Assembly (NCBI RefSeq): GCF_900109095.1
Contig: NZ_FNYZ01000024.1
Span: 1-64,000, forward strand
Direction of reading: 5' to 3'
Source: Sphingobium sp. AP50
GTDB taxonomy: Bacteria > Pseudomonadota > Alphaproteobacteria > Sphingomonadales > Sphingomonadaceae
Length of the DNA stretch: 64,000 nt
Part shown: positions 46,231-55,621 of the stretch, piece after piece
Position numbering within the stretch: position 1 is the stretch's first letter
How the letters are laid out: each line of letters opens with the position of its first letter
Translations under genes and position numbers: made by a program
Notes under the pieces: model-generated
The model's input: the letters and a program-made list of their open reading frames with translations, nothing else
Told to the model about the DNA's origin: nothing
The model's database searches: none

Positions 46231-47687
46231 AACGATGCGAGGGCAGCGACCATCCATGTTGCGGCGCCAAAGGCCATGGTCCAGATCGGATCGCCGGGGA
46301 AGAAGGCCTTCATGATCGATCCCATCGCGGTCGCGACCAGCAATTGCGGCACCACCACGAAGATGTTGAACAGCCCCATATAGACACCGATCTTCCCGGC
46401 CGGCAGGCTGGAGGCGAGCATCGCATAGGGCATGGCGAGAATGGAGGCCCAGGCGATGCCGATGCCCACTTCGCTGAGCAGCAGCCAGTCAGGATCGCGC
46501 ACGAACAGGAAGCTGGCAAATCCCGCAGCACCGGCCGTGAGACACAGGGCATGGGTGCGCGCCTGGCCGATCCGTCGGGCGATCCAGGGCAGCAGGGTCA
46601 GGGCCGCGACCGCCGCCACGCCATTATAGACGGAAAAGAGCACGCCCACCCAGTTGCCGCCCGCCTGATAGGCCGCGCTCGCCGGATCGGCCGATCCGAA
46701 CATATATTGGGCGACGACCGGGGTGGTGTGAATCCACATGATAAACAGCGCCGACCAGCTGAAGAACTGGATGACGGCAAGGCGGCGCATGATCGGCGGC
46801 ATCCCCGCCACATCGCCCACGATATGGGCCAATATATTGTCGCCGCGCCCTGATCGCGCCAGCAGGATCGCGACCATGCTGGCCAGTCCATAGCCGGCCA
46901 GCAGCGCGCCCAGCAGATAGACTTCCTTCTCCATCCCCCACAGATCGACGGCCAGAGCGACCAGGGCCCCTGCCCCGATCCATGCGCAGCAGGGCAGCAG
47001 CAGCCGTTGCGCCAGATCGGGCGCGGCAGGTGTATCCGCATCGATCGCGAAGGCGCGCATTTCGTCCGGCGCATATTCGCGCGTCGTCAGCACCGTCCAC
47101 AGGACCGCGCCCAGCAAGGCGGCACCACCGGCCCAGAAGCTGTAACGCACCGTATCGGGCACGCTGCCCACCGGGGCGACGTTGGCAACGCCCAGATGAT
47201 CGAGCAGATAGGGGAAGAGCGACCCCACCACCGCGCCCGCGCCGATGAAGGCGGTCTGCACGGCATAGCCGACCACATGCTGGTCCTTGCGCAGCATGTC
47301 GCCGACGAAAGCGCGGAACGGCTCCATCGAGATGTTGAGGCTGGCGTCCAGCATCCAGAGGAGGAGCGCTGCCATCAGCAATCCGTCGCTGCGCGGCATG
47401 AAGATCAGGGCGATCGCGGCCAGAATTGCGCCAAGCAGGAAATAGGGGCGCCGTCGGCCAAGACGGCCGAGCCAGGTACGGTCCGACAGATGGCCGATGA
47501 CCGGCTGGACCAGCAGCCCGGTCAGCGGCGCGGCGATCCACAAAGCGGACAGATCGTCGATGCTGGAACCCAGCGACTGGAAGACGCGGCTCATATTGGC
47601 GTTCTGCAACGCAAAGCCGATCTGGATGCCGAAAAAGCCGAAGCTGATATTCCACAGCCCGGCCAAGCCCTGACGCGGCTTTTCCAT
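46215..47687 (-). CDS. MFS sugar transporter, SLC45/GPH-like
   Basis: The 490-residue product has twelve hydrophobic helices. Motifs GFALQNANMSRVFQSLGSS near the N-terminus, GHLSDRTWLGRLGRRRPYFL (the loop 2-3 R-x-G-R-R-R-P signature) and DASLNISMEPFRAFVGDM are typical of the sucrose/maltose-type SLC45 group found in sphingomonads and Caulobacter. It would import a disaccharide with protons at the inner membrane. GAGGAAAGG just ahead of ATG 47687 fixes the start. It is divergent from a TonB receptor 213 bases away. No glycosidase is near, so the sugar is unknown. Confidence 0.85.
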   Translation of the reverse strand: MEKPRQGLAGLWNISFGFFGIQIGFALQNANMSRVFQSLGSSIDDLSALWIAAPLTGLLVQPVIGHLSDRTWLGRLGRRRPYFLLGAILAAIALIFMPRSDGLLMAALLLWMLDASLNISMEPFRAFVGDMLRKDQHVVGYAVQTAFIGAGAVVGSLFPYLLDHLGVANVAPVGSVPDTVRYSFWAGGAALLGAVLWTVLTTREYAPDEMRAFAIDADTPAAPDLAQRLLLPCCAWIGAGALVALAVDLWGMEKEVYLLGALLAGYGLASMVAILLARSGRGDNILAHIVGDVAGMPPIMRRLAVIQFFSWSALFIMWIHTTPVVAQYMFGSADPASAAYQAGGNWVGVLFSVYNGVAAVAALTLLPWIARRIGQARTHALCLTAGAAGFASFLFVRDPDWLLLSEVGIGIAWASILAMPYAMLASSLPAGKIGVYMGLFNIFVVVPQLLVATAMGSIMKAFFPGDPIWTMAFGAATWMVAALASLRIKA

Positions 47688-47900
47688 GCCTTTCCTCCTC
47701 ATCGCGCGGCGGGCCTGCCGCCCGCCTGCGCTCCATTGCCAGCGCTGGCATGGGGCGCTGCGCGGAGCAAGTCACGCATACGAATACATCGGGCGATGAT
47801 AGCAGGGTTGAGCAGAACCAATGAGGGAATGAGGGCTTCTCGTTGGCTCGTCCGGACGCCGTGGCTTAGCCGATCCTCGATCAGAATAATCGGGGGTCCA

Positions 47901-50360
47901 ATGACAAGAGATATTCGCCACGCGCTGACCATCGCGCTGCTTGGCTCCGCAGCATGGCATGGCAGCGCGATCGCCGCCGACGCGCCGGATACCGATGCCA
48001 CCGCCGGTGCGGACATCGTCGTGCTGGGCAGCCGCAGCGCCGACCGCACCGTCGCTCAGAGCACAGCGCCGATCGATGTGGTGGGCAATGACGCGCTGGT
48101 GGCGACCGGTGGCGCAGCAGGCCAGCTACGCGATGCGCTGTCGGCACTGGTGCCCAGTTTCAAGGTCGATACCGGCTCCAACGCGGCCTATAACACTTTC
48201 GGGCGCCCGGCGGGCCTGCGCGGACTTTCCGGCGCGCATGTGCTGGTGCTGGTAAACGGCAAGCGCCGCCATCCCAGTTCGATTCCGCTGCCGACCACGG
48301 CGCAGGCTTCGGGCGCGAATGCCGTCGACCTCGACCAGATTCCGATGAGCGCGATCGACCATGTCGAAATCCTGCGCGACGGCGCGGCCGCTCAATATGG
48401 ATCGGATGCGGTCGCGGGCGTCATCAACATCGTGCTCAAATCCGACGCCTCGGGCGGATCGGCCACGATTTATGGCGGCCAACGCTATGAAAGCGATGGC
48501 GAGCAGGCGCAGATTCGCCTGAACCATGGCTTTCGCCTGCCCAACAATGGCTTCCTTAACCTGTCGGCTGACTATTTCCTGCAGGATTTCGCTTTCCGCC
48601 CCGGCCTGGCCACGGTGCAGATCTATCCGAAGATCAACGGCGTGGCTGACCCGCGCGAGACGACCCGCGACCGCCATCTGACGCGCGGGGGACTCGCCCG
48701 GACCCGCGCGCTCTATACCGCCTATAATGCCGAACTGCCGCTGAGCGAGGGCGGCACGACCACCCTTTACAGCTATGGCACGCTGGGCATCCGCAACATC
48801 AAGAATGGCCAGACCTATCGCCTGCCCAACAGCACCAGTTACATCCCCGAACTCTATGACGATGTGATTCAGCCGACCGGCCGCTTCCCCGACAAGGATT
48901 TCCAGATTCTCGCCGGCCTGAAGGGCAAGGCCGGCGCCTGGGACTGGGACGTCAGCTCCACTTTCGGCCGCCACCATGCCGACAATGGAATGGAAGATAC
49001 GCTGAACCCCTCGCTGGGGCCGGACAGCCCGACCCGGTTCGACACGTTCGACGCGATTTTCGACCAGTGGACCAGCAATGCCGATATCCGGCGCGGCTTC
49101 GACATCGGGCTGGCTTCACCGCTGAATGTCGCGGTCGGCGCCGAATTCCGCCACGAACGCTGTCAGACGATCGTGCAGGATGAGGCGGCCTATGCCAATG
49201 GTGGCTATATCTATCCCGTCGGCAGCCCCTTTGCGGGTCAGGCCGCCGCGATCGGGGCGCAGGGCGGCATCACCATATTGCCTCAGGACGCCGCCGACCT
49301 GCGCCGCAACAATATCTCCGCCTATGTCGACCTGTCGACCCAGCCGCTGCCGGGTTGGGACGTGGGTGTCGCCGGCCGCTTCGAACATTATGACGACAGC
49401 GCGGGCGATGTGGTGGTGGGCAAATTCACCACCCGCGTCGAGCTGACCCCCACGCTGGCGCTGCGCGGCACGGTGAGCAACGGCTTCCGCGCCCCATCGC
49501 TGACGCAGCAGGGCTTTGCCAGCGCGGCGCGCGGCTATTCGATCGTCAATGGCGTGATCACGGGCCTGACCACCACGCGAACGGTCAAGCCCGACAGCGC
49601 AGCGGGCATCGCACTGGGTGCCAAGCCGCTAAAGCCGGAAAAGTCGGTGAACCTGTCGGGCGGCCTGTCCTTCACACCATCGCCCGGCGCAACCCTGACG
49701 GTCGATGGCTATGCGATCTGGTTGAAGGACCGCATTTCCCAGACCGGGCAGCTTTCCGGCGCGGGGGTCAACGCCATCCTCGCCGCCAACGGGCTGGAGA
49801 CGGGGCAGATCGTCAATTACTATACCAATGCGATCGACACCCGCACGCTGGGCGTCGACGTGGTCGGCCAATATGCTCAGAATCTGGGCGATTATGGCAA
49901 GATCAACTGGTCGCTCGGTTTCAACTACAACAACACCAAGATCACCGACATCGCCGCCACGCCGACGCAACTCGCCAGCCTTGGCCTGACGCTGTTCGAC
50001 CGGGTGGCGCAGGGCTATATCGAGGTCGGCAATCCGCGCACCAAGCTGATCCTTGGCGCATTGTGGGATAGCGACCCGATCAGCATAAATCTGCGCCTGC
50101 AACGCTATGGGTCGGTGCAGTTGCTGACCGCCGGGGCGGTCAACGACCAGCATTATGGCGCACGCTGGATCACCGATCTGGAGGCGACATGGCATATCAC
50201 GCCCAAGGTCGATTTCGCGGTCGGCGCGAACAATCTGTTCGACGTCTATCCCGAACGCAGCACCATCGCCGACAGCAGCGGCTCCCAATATTATGCGTCG
50301 AACAGCCCGTTCGGCTTCTATGGAGGCTTTTATTATGCCCGCGCAACCTGGCGTTTCTGA
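47901..50360 (+). CDS. TonB-dependent outer-membrane receptor
   Basis: The 819-residue receptor has a signal ending near GSAIAADA, a TonB-box-like DIVVLGSRSADRT, and a plug with LRDALSALVPSFKVDTGSN, VLVLVNGKRRHPSS and EILRDGAAAQYGSDAVAGVI. The barrel ends in YYARATWRF. This plug type is found in receptors of unknown or sulfur/carbon-compound substrates more than in siderophore receptors. ATG 47901 has GGGGG 5-9 bases upstream. Its last 26 bases overlap the next gene, a sulfonate-type binding protein, so the pair is probably one uptake unit. Confidence 0.9.
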   Translation: MTRDIRHALTIALLGSAAWHGSAIAADAPDTDATAGADIVVLGSRSADRTVAQSTAPIDVVGNDALVATGGAAGQLRDALSALVPSFKVDTGSNAAYNTFGRPAGLRGLSGAHVLVLVNGKRRHPSSIPLPTTAQASGANAVDLDQIPMSAIDHVEILRDGAAAQYGSDAVAGVINIVLKSDASGGSATIYGGQRYESDGEQAQIRLNHGFRLPNNGFLNLSADYFLQDFAFRPGLATVQIYPKINGVADPRETTRDRHLTRGGLARTRALYTAYNAELPLSEGGTTTLYSYGTLGIRNIKNGQTYRLPNSTSYIPELYDDVIQPTGRFPDKDFQILAGLKGKAGAWDWDVSSTFGRHHADNGMEDTLNPSLGPDSPTRFDTFDAIFDQWTSNADIRRGFDIGLASPLNVAVGAEFRHERCQTIVQDEAAYANGGYIYPVGSPFAGQAAAIGAQGGITILPQDAADLRRNNISAYVDLSTQPLPGWDVGVAGRFEHYDDSAGDVVVGKFTTRVELTPTLALRGTVSNGFRAPSLTQQGFASAARGYSIVNGVITGLTTTRTVKPDSAAGIALGAKPLKPEKSVNLSGGLSFTPSPGATLTVDGYAIWLKDRISQTGQLSGAGVNAILAANGLETGQIVNYYTNAIDTRTLGVDVVGQYAQNLGDYGKINWSLGFNYNNTKITDIAATPTQLASLGLTLFDRVAQGYIEVGNPRTKLILGALWDSDPISINLRLQRYGSVQLLTAGAVNDQHYGARWITDLEATWHITPKVDFAVGANNLFDVYPERSTIADSSGSQYYASNSPFGFYGGFYYARATWRF

Positions 50361-51327
50361 GTCCGGCTTCAGTCGGCGTGCGATTTTGGGCGCGGGCGTG
50401 GGTCTGGCAGGCGCGATCGCCCTGCCCGGCTGCGCCACGGCCAAGGGGCGCACGCTGGGCATCTCCACGACCAAGGAAGGCTATCAGAATTTCTTCAAGC
50501 CGGCCGGGCAGGCGGACACGCCCTATGCCGTGAATTACGCCATTCTGCCTTTCGACCTGTCGCTTCAGGCAATCAGCAGCGGGGAACTGGACGCCGGGTC
50601 GAACTTCACCGATATTCCGCTGACCATCTGGGGCGGATCGCTGAAAGATAACCGCATCGTCGCGCTGATCCGGTCCGACGCGCAGGCGCGGCTGCTGGGG
50701 CTGGTGGCGCGCAAGGGGCTTGGCGCGCGATCGGCCGCCGGCCTGAAGGGGAAGCGGGTCGGCTATCTGCGGTCGTCCAACTATCATTATTATCTGCTGC
50801 AACTGCTGGAGCAGCAGGGGCTGACATGGGACGATATCGTGCCGGTCAGTCTGGCCCGCGACACGCTGCCCGCCGCCTTCGCGTCGGGCCAGCTCGATTT
50901 CTGGGTGACGCAGGGGATCGAAACGATATTGGCGCAGCGCCATTATGGCGGTCGGCTGGTGGCGCAGGCGGAGGGCGATTATGCCGGTAACGGCGTCGTC
51001 ATCGCCAATCGGGCATCGCTGGACGATGCCGACAAGGCCCGCGATCTGGGTGATTATCTGCTGCGGTTCCGGGCGACCATCGACTGGATGGAAAACCATA
51101 ACGAACAATGGGCGCAAATATTGGCCAAAGCCACCGGCATCGACCAATCCTATTATCTGGAATGGCGCCGCCTGAAGAAGAATCCGACCCGGCTGGTGCC
51201 GATCGATGACAAAGCGATCGCCGACCAGCAGGGTGCCGCCGACCTGTTCCGGCGATTCGGCGTGGCCAAGGGCGGATTTGACGCCGGCGCACTGTGGGAC
51301 CGGCGTTTCAACGGGCTGCTGGCATAA
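50335..51327 (+). CDS. Tat-exported substrate-binding lipoprotein, sulfonate/nitrate type
   Basis: The 330-residue product has a twin-arginine lipoprotein signal (SRRAILGAGVGLAGAIALPG with the acylated cysteine next). It resembles SsuA/NMT1-type periplasmic binding proteins, with ISSGELDAGSNFTDIPLTIW, LKGKRVGYLRSSNYHYYLL and L-P-A-A-F-A-S-G-Q-L-D-F-W. Family ligands include alkanesulfonates, taurine and thiamine precursors. No ABC permease or ATPase is adjacent. GGAGG at 50322-50326, inside the receptor gene, serves ATG 50335. Coupling to a TonB receptor suggests it takes over a ligand passed through the outer membrane. Confidence 0.82.
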   Translation: MPAQPGVSESGFSRRAILGAGVGLAGAIALPGCATAKGRTLGISTTKEGYQNFFKPAGQADTPYAVNYAILPFDLSLQAISSGELDAGSNFTDIPLTIWGGSLKDNRIVALIRSDAQARLLGLVARKGLGARSAAGLKGKRVGYLRSSNYHYYLLQLLEQQGLTWDDIVPVSLARDTLPAAFASGQLDFWVTQGIETILAQRHYGGRLVAQAEGDYAGNGVVIANRASLDDADKARDLGDYLLRFRATIDWMENHNEQWAQILAKATGIDQSYYLEWRRLKKNPTRLVPIDDKAIADQQGAADLFRRFGVAKGGFDAGALWDRRFNGLLA

Positions 51328-51330
51328 GCC

Positions 51331-51351
51331 CGGCAGCCCGCGAAGCTGCCG
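51331..51351. terminator. Hairpin between convergent genes
   Basis: CGGCAGC (51331-51337) and GCTGCCG (51345-51351) form a perfect 7-bp stem with a 7-base loop, filling the 24-base gap between the binding-protein stop and the eipA stop. No T run is present, so intrinsic termination is uncertain. Confidence 0.5.
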
Positions 51352-52146
51352 TCAGAAGGGCAGCCAGTTCCGCTTTTCGGTGAACTTCATATAGCCGGCG
51401 TTGACGCCTAGCCGATAGCCGACGCCCAGTCGGATCGGGATCAGCACCACATTGCCCCAGCGCAGATAGCTGGCGGTGAAGCCACCGACCAGATAGGCCG
51501 TGCCCTCCGCCGCCGGGAAGCGATGATAGAGATCCTGGCTGTCATAGAGATTATAGACGAGGACGAAGGTGTTGGCCGCATTGCCGCCAACGTCGAAACC
51601 GATGGACGGGCCGGTCCAGTAGACTTCGCGCTTGCCCTCCACCTTGTGGTTGAGCGTGCCCGAGCCGTAGCGCAGGCCGACGACGAAGGCGCCCGACGCT
51701 TCACGCCCGGCGATATAGGCGTTGGGCCGCCCCTGATCCTTCAGCACCTTTTCGATGATGCCGGCCAGACCTTCCGCGCCCTTGCCGAACACGCCCTCGG
51801 CCGCCCCGATCAGATCGTCTTCCTGATAAGATTCGGCAGGCGATATGGTGGAAGGTGGCGAATCGGCCGTGACGGGCGCGCCGGTAGCGGTGGAGCCGCC
51901 TGCTGCCGGAGGGGGGCTGTAGGTGGTGCCATTGTCCTGATTGGCGCTGGAATCGACACCCGGATCGGTCGGCGCGCTGTTGGCCGGTGGGGGCGGGGCA
52001 AGATCCGAATCGATTGCCGTGTTGGGATCGATCGTGCGCACCTGCGCAGAGGCGCTGACCGGCGCCAGCGCGACACCCGCGAGGGCAACGCCCAATGTCG
52101 CGATACGCGCGATTCGGGCGCTCATGCGCCCTGTAATGCCGATCAT
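51352..52146 (-). CDS. eipA: EipA-family (DUF1134) envelope protein
   Basis: The 264-residue product has a signal ending near APVSASAQ, a proline- and serine-rich disordered stretch (about residues 40-95), and a C-terminal DUF1134 domain with GFDVGGNAANTFVLVYNL, the family core. In Brucella EipA is a periplasmic protein needed for envelope integrity. The end GVNAGYMKFTEKRNWLPF is well conserved in the family as I know it. ATG 52146 has GGGGAGTAAC upstream; ATG 52125 is possible. It converges on the binding-protein gene. Confidence 0.88.
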   Translation of the reverse strand: MIGITGRMSARIARIATLGVALAGVALAPVSASAQVRTIDPNTAIDSDLAPPPPANSAPTDPGVDSSANQDNGTTYSPPPAAGGSTATGAPVTADSPPSTISPAESYQEDDLIGAAEGVFGKGAEGLAGIIEKVLKDQGRPNAYIAGREASGAFVVGLRYGSGTLNHKVEGKREVYWTGPSIGFDVGGNAANTFVLVYNLYDSQDLYHRFPAAEGTAYLVGGFTASYLRWGNVVLIPIRLGVGYRLGVNAGYMKFTEKRNWLPF

Positions 52147-52378
52147 GCCCGTTACTCCCCGGAAGGCCGCTCTTGAAACCATGTACCAGATTATCGGGTT
52201 CGAAGCTGAAACGACAATGAACGAACGGCAGCCCGAGTCGATTCCACGCCGGATCGAATCCGACAAGAAAGCTGCAATGCAAAAAATCCGTGCGAAGGAC
52301 CGTTGCCATGCCGCTAAGGCCCCGCTATAGCGCGCCTTAGCCACTGCCCGCCTCCACAAGAGACAGGCAAATCCGTGC

Positions 52379-52470
52379 GGAGACGTGGGTGAGTGGCTGA
52401 AACCAGCGGTTTGCTAAACCGTCGTGGCCTTAAGGGGCCACCGAGGGTTCGAATCCCTCCGTCTCCGCCA
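52379..52470 (+). tRNA. tRNA-Ser (anticodon GCT)
   Basis: A complete class II tRNA. The acceptor stem pairs GGAGACG with CGTCTCC and is followed by G and an encoded CCA. The anticodon loop TTTGCTA gives GCT, which reads AGC/AGT serine codons. The long variable arm (GTGGCC-TTAA-GGGGCCAC) and T loop GGTTCGAATCC confirm serine type. T-rich DNA follows and may end its transcript. Confidence 0.97.
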
Positions 52471-52713
52471 CTTTTCCTTTTTTCAGGTCTAAGCCGCTAG
52501 CCAGCATGCCGGCATGCCTTGCCATTCATACTGGGTCATCGGACTTTCGCTGAACAGTAAGGCTTTCATGCCTTCCGTCAGAATCATGTGAGAGATTCGG
52601 CCAAGCACCTCATTATGTCCTGTCCTTGCGTATTAACTCGCGTCTCTATGAACGCCCTTGAACCCTGACTGCACACACGCCGATTTGTCCGAAATATTTC
52701 TATGCATTGCTAT

Positions 52714-52728
52714 TGAAAGTGACTCTCA
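52714..52728. promoter_or_regulatory. Fur-like 7-1-7 inverted repeat before second siderophore receptor
   Basis: TGAAAGT-G-ACTCTCA (52714-52728) is a 7-1-7 inverted repeat with one mispaired position. It agrees at 10 of 14 arm positions with the classical Fur pattern TGATAAT-N-ATTATCA. It ends 33 bases before ATG 52762, where repressor binding would block transcription. Confidence 0.6.
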
Positions 52729-52761
52729 GTATCTGCTCACCGGGTATTTGGGGAGTGGGTA

Positions 52762-54888
52762 ATGATCAACTGGCATATATCGGCAAGTTCAATCGCAATG
52801 GTCTGGCTGATGCCTTTGGCAGCGCAGGCGCAGCAGCCGGCATCTGAAGAGGAAACGCCGCCGAGCCAGATAGTGGTCACCGGCATGCATCTGGGCGAAG
52901 CGAATGCCGCCAAGACCGATGTGCCGCTCATCAAGACACCGCAAGCCATTTCCGTGGTGACCGCTGACACGCTCAAGGAGCGCGGCGTCACGCGCCTGGC
53001 CGATGCGTTGCGCAGCGTTGCGGGCGTATCGCGCAGCAGCACCTATGGCTTTTTCGACGCCTATACGATCCGCGGCTATGATGCAGCCTATGGCAGCGTT
53101 TATCTTGACGGCATATTGAGCGAGGCTGGCGTAGGCAGCAATAACGAACTGGCTGGCCTGCAACAGGTGGAGGTCGTCAAGGGACCGGCATCCGCCCTGT
53201 TCGGATCGGCACCGCTGGGCGGCATCGTCAACCTCGTCAGCAAGCGACCACAGGCGGATGCCTTCATGGACATGACGCTGTCGACCGGCTCCTATGATCT
53301 GATCGAAGGGGCGATCGATGCCAACGCGCCGCTAAACGAGGATATTTCGGCCAGACTGAACCTGATCTATCGGGACGTCGATTCCTTCGTGCGCAATTCG
53401 GGCCAGAACCGGATTTATGCCGCGCCCTCTATCAAGTGGCAGATCGCGCCCAGCACCAGCCTGACCCTGCTGGGTGTCTATCAGCGTGATCGGGACAATC
53501 CCTTCTCCCCGGTCAGCGGCTGGGGCACGGTGTTGCCCAGCGCCTATGGCCCGACGCCGATCGATTTTTCGATCAACAATGGCGGGGACCAGAAGGCCGT
53601 GTACAATCAGAATCGCAAGTCGATCAGCGCCATGTTCGATCACCGTTTCAGCGATGCATTCGGGATCAGTCAGACGCTGCGCTACACCCATCGCACCACT
53701 TATTGGGATCGGTGGATGTTCGTTGGCGGTTTCCTGGACGATAATGTGGTGGACGGCGTGCAGCAGGGGCGCACGCTGGGCCGCTACTATTATGGGCCCT
53801 ATAGCAGCACCGACAAGGATTTTGCCGTCGACACGCGGGCAACCGGAAAGTTCGCCACCGGATCGATCCGTCATGCTATCCTTGCTGGCGTGGACTATCG
53901 GCAGAATCGGGAACGCTATCAGGGGGATGGCGATTTCGATGCGTCGCATTTCCCGCTGGACGTCGTCTCACCCGATTATGACGCGCCGCTGGTGCCGACC
54001 GCCGCGCCCTATTCGGGCAGCGCAAAGAACGACCAGCTTGGCTTCTATCTTCAGGACCATGTCACACTGACAGACCGTTTCACGGTGACGCTGAGCGGAC
54101 GATGGGACCGGGCGAAATCCAATGGCGAATTGCAGACGGCGTTCAGCCCCCGCGTCGGCGCCACCTATGAACTGGTGCCGGACCTGGCCCTGTACGGAAC
54201 ATGGGCGAAGTCCTTCACCCCGCAGTTCGGATCGCAGATCGTGCTGGAGAAAGATGCCAGCGGCGCCCCCAGCCTGATCGGTCAGGCACCGCCGGAACGC
54301 GGCCGGAACATAGAGGGCGGCATCAAGTTCGCACCGACCGACGGCACCGTCAGCGGCATGATATCGCTCTATGATCTGGAACGATCGAACGTGCTGACCA
54401 GCGATCCCGATTTCCCCAATTTCTCGCGCGTGACCGGCAAGCAGCGCAGTCGCGGGATCGAGGTAGAGGGGCAGTGGCGGCCTGTGCCGGGCGCCACGGT
54501 GAATGTCGCCTACGCCTATATCCGCGCAAAGATATTGGAGGATGAAACGATCCCGGCCGGCACCGAATTGCAGAATATTCCGCGCCACAATGTCAGCCTG
54601 TATGGACGCTATGTCATCCCCACGGGGCCGCTGGCCAATGTCGGCGCCAATCTGGGCTTCGTCTATAATAGCAGCCGCAATGGCGCCGTCCCCGACGCGG
54701 CCCTGTATCGACTGCCTTCCTATATTCTGGTGGATGCAGGCCTGTCCTACACGATCGGCAATTGGGGCCTTCAGTTGACTGTCAATAACCTGCTGAAGGA
54801 GCGCTATTTCCCCGACTCCTGCTGTCTCGACCGCATCACCCCCGGCCAGCCGCGCAATTGGCGCCTGTCGCTGAGCCGACATTTCTGA
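52762..54888 (+). CDS. TonB-dependent siderophore receptor
   Basis: The 708-residue receptor has a short signal (through PLAAQAQQ), TonB-box-like SQIVVTGMHL, and siderophore-type plug features: LIKTPQAISVVTADTLKERG, DALRSVAGVSRSSTYGFFDA, TIRGYDAAYGSVYLDG and EVVKGPASALFGSAPLGGIV. The barrel ends in WRLSLSRHF. An unusual C-C pair occurs late (FPDSCCLDRITPGQPRNWRL), a placement common in FoxA/FhuA-like receptors. A Fur-like palindrome and GGGGAG precede ATG 52762. It stands alone as an operon. Confidence 0.93.
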   Translation: MINWHISASSIAMVWLMPLAAQAQQPASEEETPPSQIVVTGMHLGEANAAKTDVPLIKTPQAISVVTADTLKERGVTRLADALRSVAGVSRSSTYGFFDAYTIRGYDAAYGSVYLDGILSEAGVGSNNELAGLQQVEVVKGPASALFGSAPLGGIVNLVSKRPQADAFMDMTLSTGSYDLIEGAIDANAPLNEDISARLNLIYRDVDSFVRNSGQNRIYAAPSIKWQIAPSTSLTLLGVYQRDRDNPFSPVSGWGTVLPSAYGPTPIDFSINNGGDQKAVYNQNRKSISAMFDHRFSDAFGISQTLRYTHRTTYWDRWMFVGGFLDDNVVDGVQQGRTLGRYYYGPYSSTDKDFAVDTRATGKFATGSIRHAILAGVDYRQNRERYQGDGDFDASHFPLDVVSPDYDAPLVPTAAPYSGSAKNDQLGFYLQDHVTLTDRFTVTLSGRWDRAKSNGELQTAFSPRVGATYELVPDLALYGTWAKSFTPQFGSQIVLEKDASGAPSLIGQAPPERGRNIEGGIKFAPTDGTVSGMISLYDLERSNVLTSDPDFPNFSRVTGKQRSRGIEVEGQWRPVPGATVNVAYAYIRAKILEDETIPAGTELQNIPRHNVSLYGRYVIPTGPLANVGANLGFVYNSSRNGAVPDAALYRLPSYILVDAGLSYTIGNWGLQLTVNNLLKERYFPDSCCLDRITPGQPRNWRLSLSRHF

Positions 54889-54904
54889 AGCCTGAAATCG
54901 TGCG

Positions 54905-54926
54905 GGGCGGCGATCATCGGCCGCCC
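54905..54926. terminator. GC-rich hairpin after siderophore receptor
   Basis: GGGCGGC (54905-54911) and GCCGCCC (54920-54926) form a perfect 7-bp stem; CGAT/ATCG inside can lengthen it. It begins 17 bases after the receptor stop. There is no T run, so the terminator call is moderate. Confidence 0.55.
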
Positions 54927-55069
54927 TGTCATGACCCGAAACGGCAAATCATGGTTGTGAAAAGGACATGTAGGGAAATTTTAGCGGATTTGGTGGACAA
55001 ACAGGCTATTCCGACAATGTTGGCCAGTCCATTGATCGTCCCGTTCCCGCCATTCTTTCAGGGTAACCC

Positions 55070-55621
55070 ATGATCCGATCCCGTTTTGGCACCTTTCGCG
55101 GCCTGGTGCGGCTGGCTTTGTCCTATCCGCAATTGGCGTTAGGCCAGTCGGCCAGCCTGACGCCTGATCCGGCGCAGGTCCGGCGGCTGGTGTTCGTATG
55201 CCAAGGCAATATCTGTCGCAGTGCCTTTGCCGATATCGTCGCGCAGCGCACAGGGATGAACAGTGTTTCCTTCGGCCTGTCGACCACTACGGGGCGGACA
55301 GCGCATGGTCCGGCGATCCTAGCCGCCGAAGCTTTGGGATATGACCTGTCGGCGCATCGGGCCATCGACCTTCAGGATTATGTGCCGCAGGAGGGCGATC
55401 TGCTGCTGGCGATGGAAGTGCGGCAATTGCACCGATTGGCGGCCGATCCGCGCGTCCGGCATCTGCCGCGCATGTTGCTGGGGCGCTGGACGCGCCCGAT
55501 GTTGCCGCATCTGCATGATCCCTATCAACTGGACGACCGCTATATGGTGCGCTGTCTCCGCCGCGTCGAGCAGGCGATTGGCGCGCTGGTCATCGCCTTT
55601 CCCGGCGCACGGCTTTCCTGA
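55070..55621 (+). CDS. Low-molecular-weight protein-tyrosine phosphatase-like protein
   Basis: The 183-residue product has the C-x5-R-S phosphatase loop VFVCQGNICRS (C44, R50) and the later catalytic D-P pair in LHDPYQLDD (D150-P151), so it should be active. About 35 extra residues precede the usual start. Such enzymes often control capsule or exopolysaccharide export by removing phosphate from BY-kinases; no such kinase is in the window. The convergent ligase gene overlaps its end by 32 bases, so the two stops lie within each other's coding DNA. Confidence 0.85.
   Translation: MIRSRFGTFRGLVRLALSYPQLALGQSASLTPDPAQVRRLVFVCQGNICRSAFADIVAQRTGMNSVSFGLSTTTGRTAHGPAILAAEALGYDLSAHRAIDLQDYVPQEGDLLLAMEVRQLHRLAADPRVRHLPRMLLGRWTRPMLPHLHDPYQLDDRYMVRCLRRVEQAIGALVIAFPGARLS

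Noticed and set aside
47007..47900. In-frame extension of the TonB receptor at 47901 by 298 codons upstream
   Set aside because: It lies opposite the MFS transporter, has no outer-membrane features, and would bury the signal peptide that begins at 47901.
54951..55073. 40-codon frame ending in an ATGA overlap with the phosphatase gene
   Set aside because: The overlap is suggestive, but there is no clear ribosome site, the 5' part looks like promoter DNA, and the product has no features.
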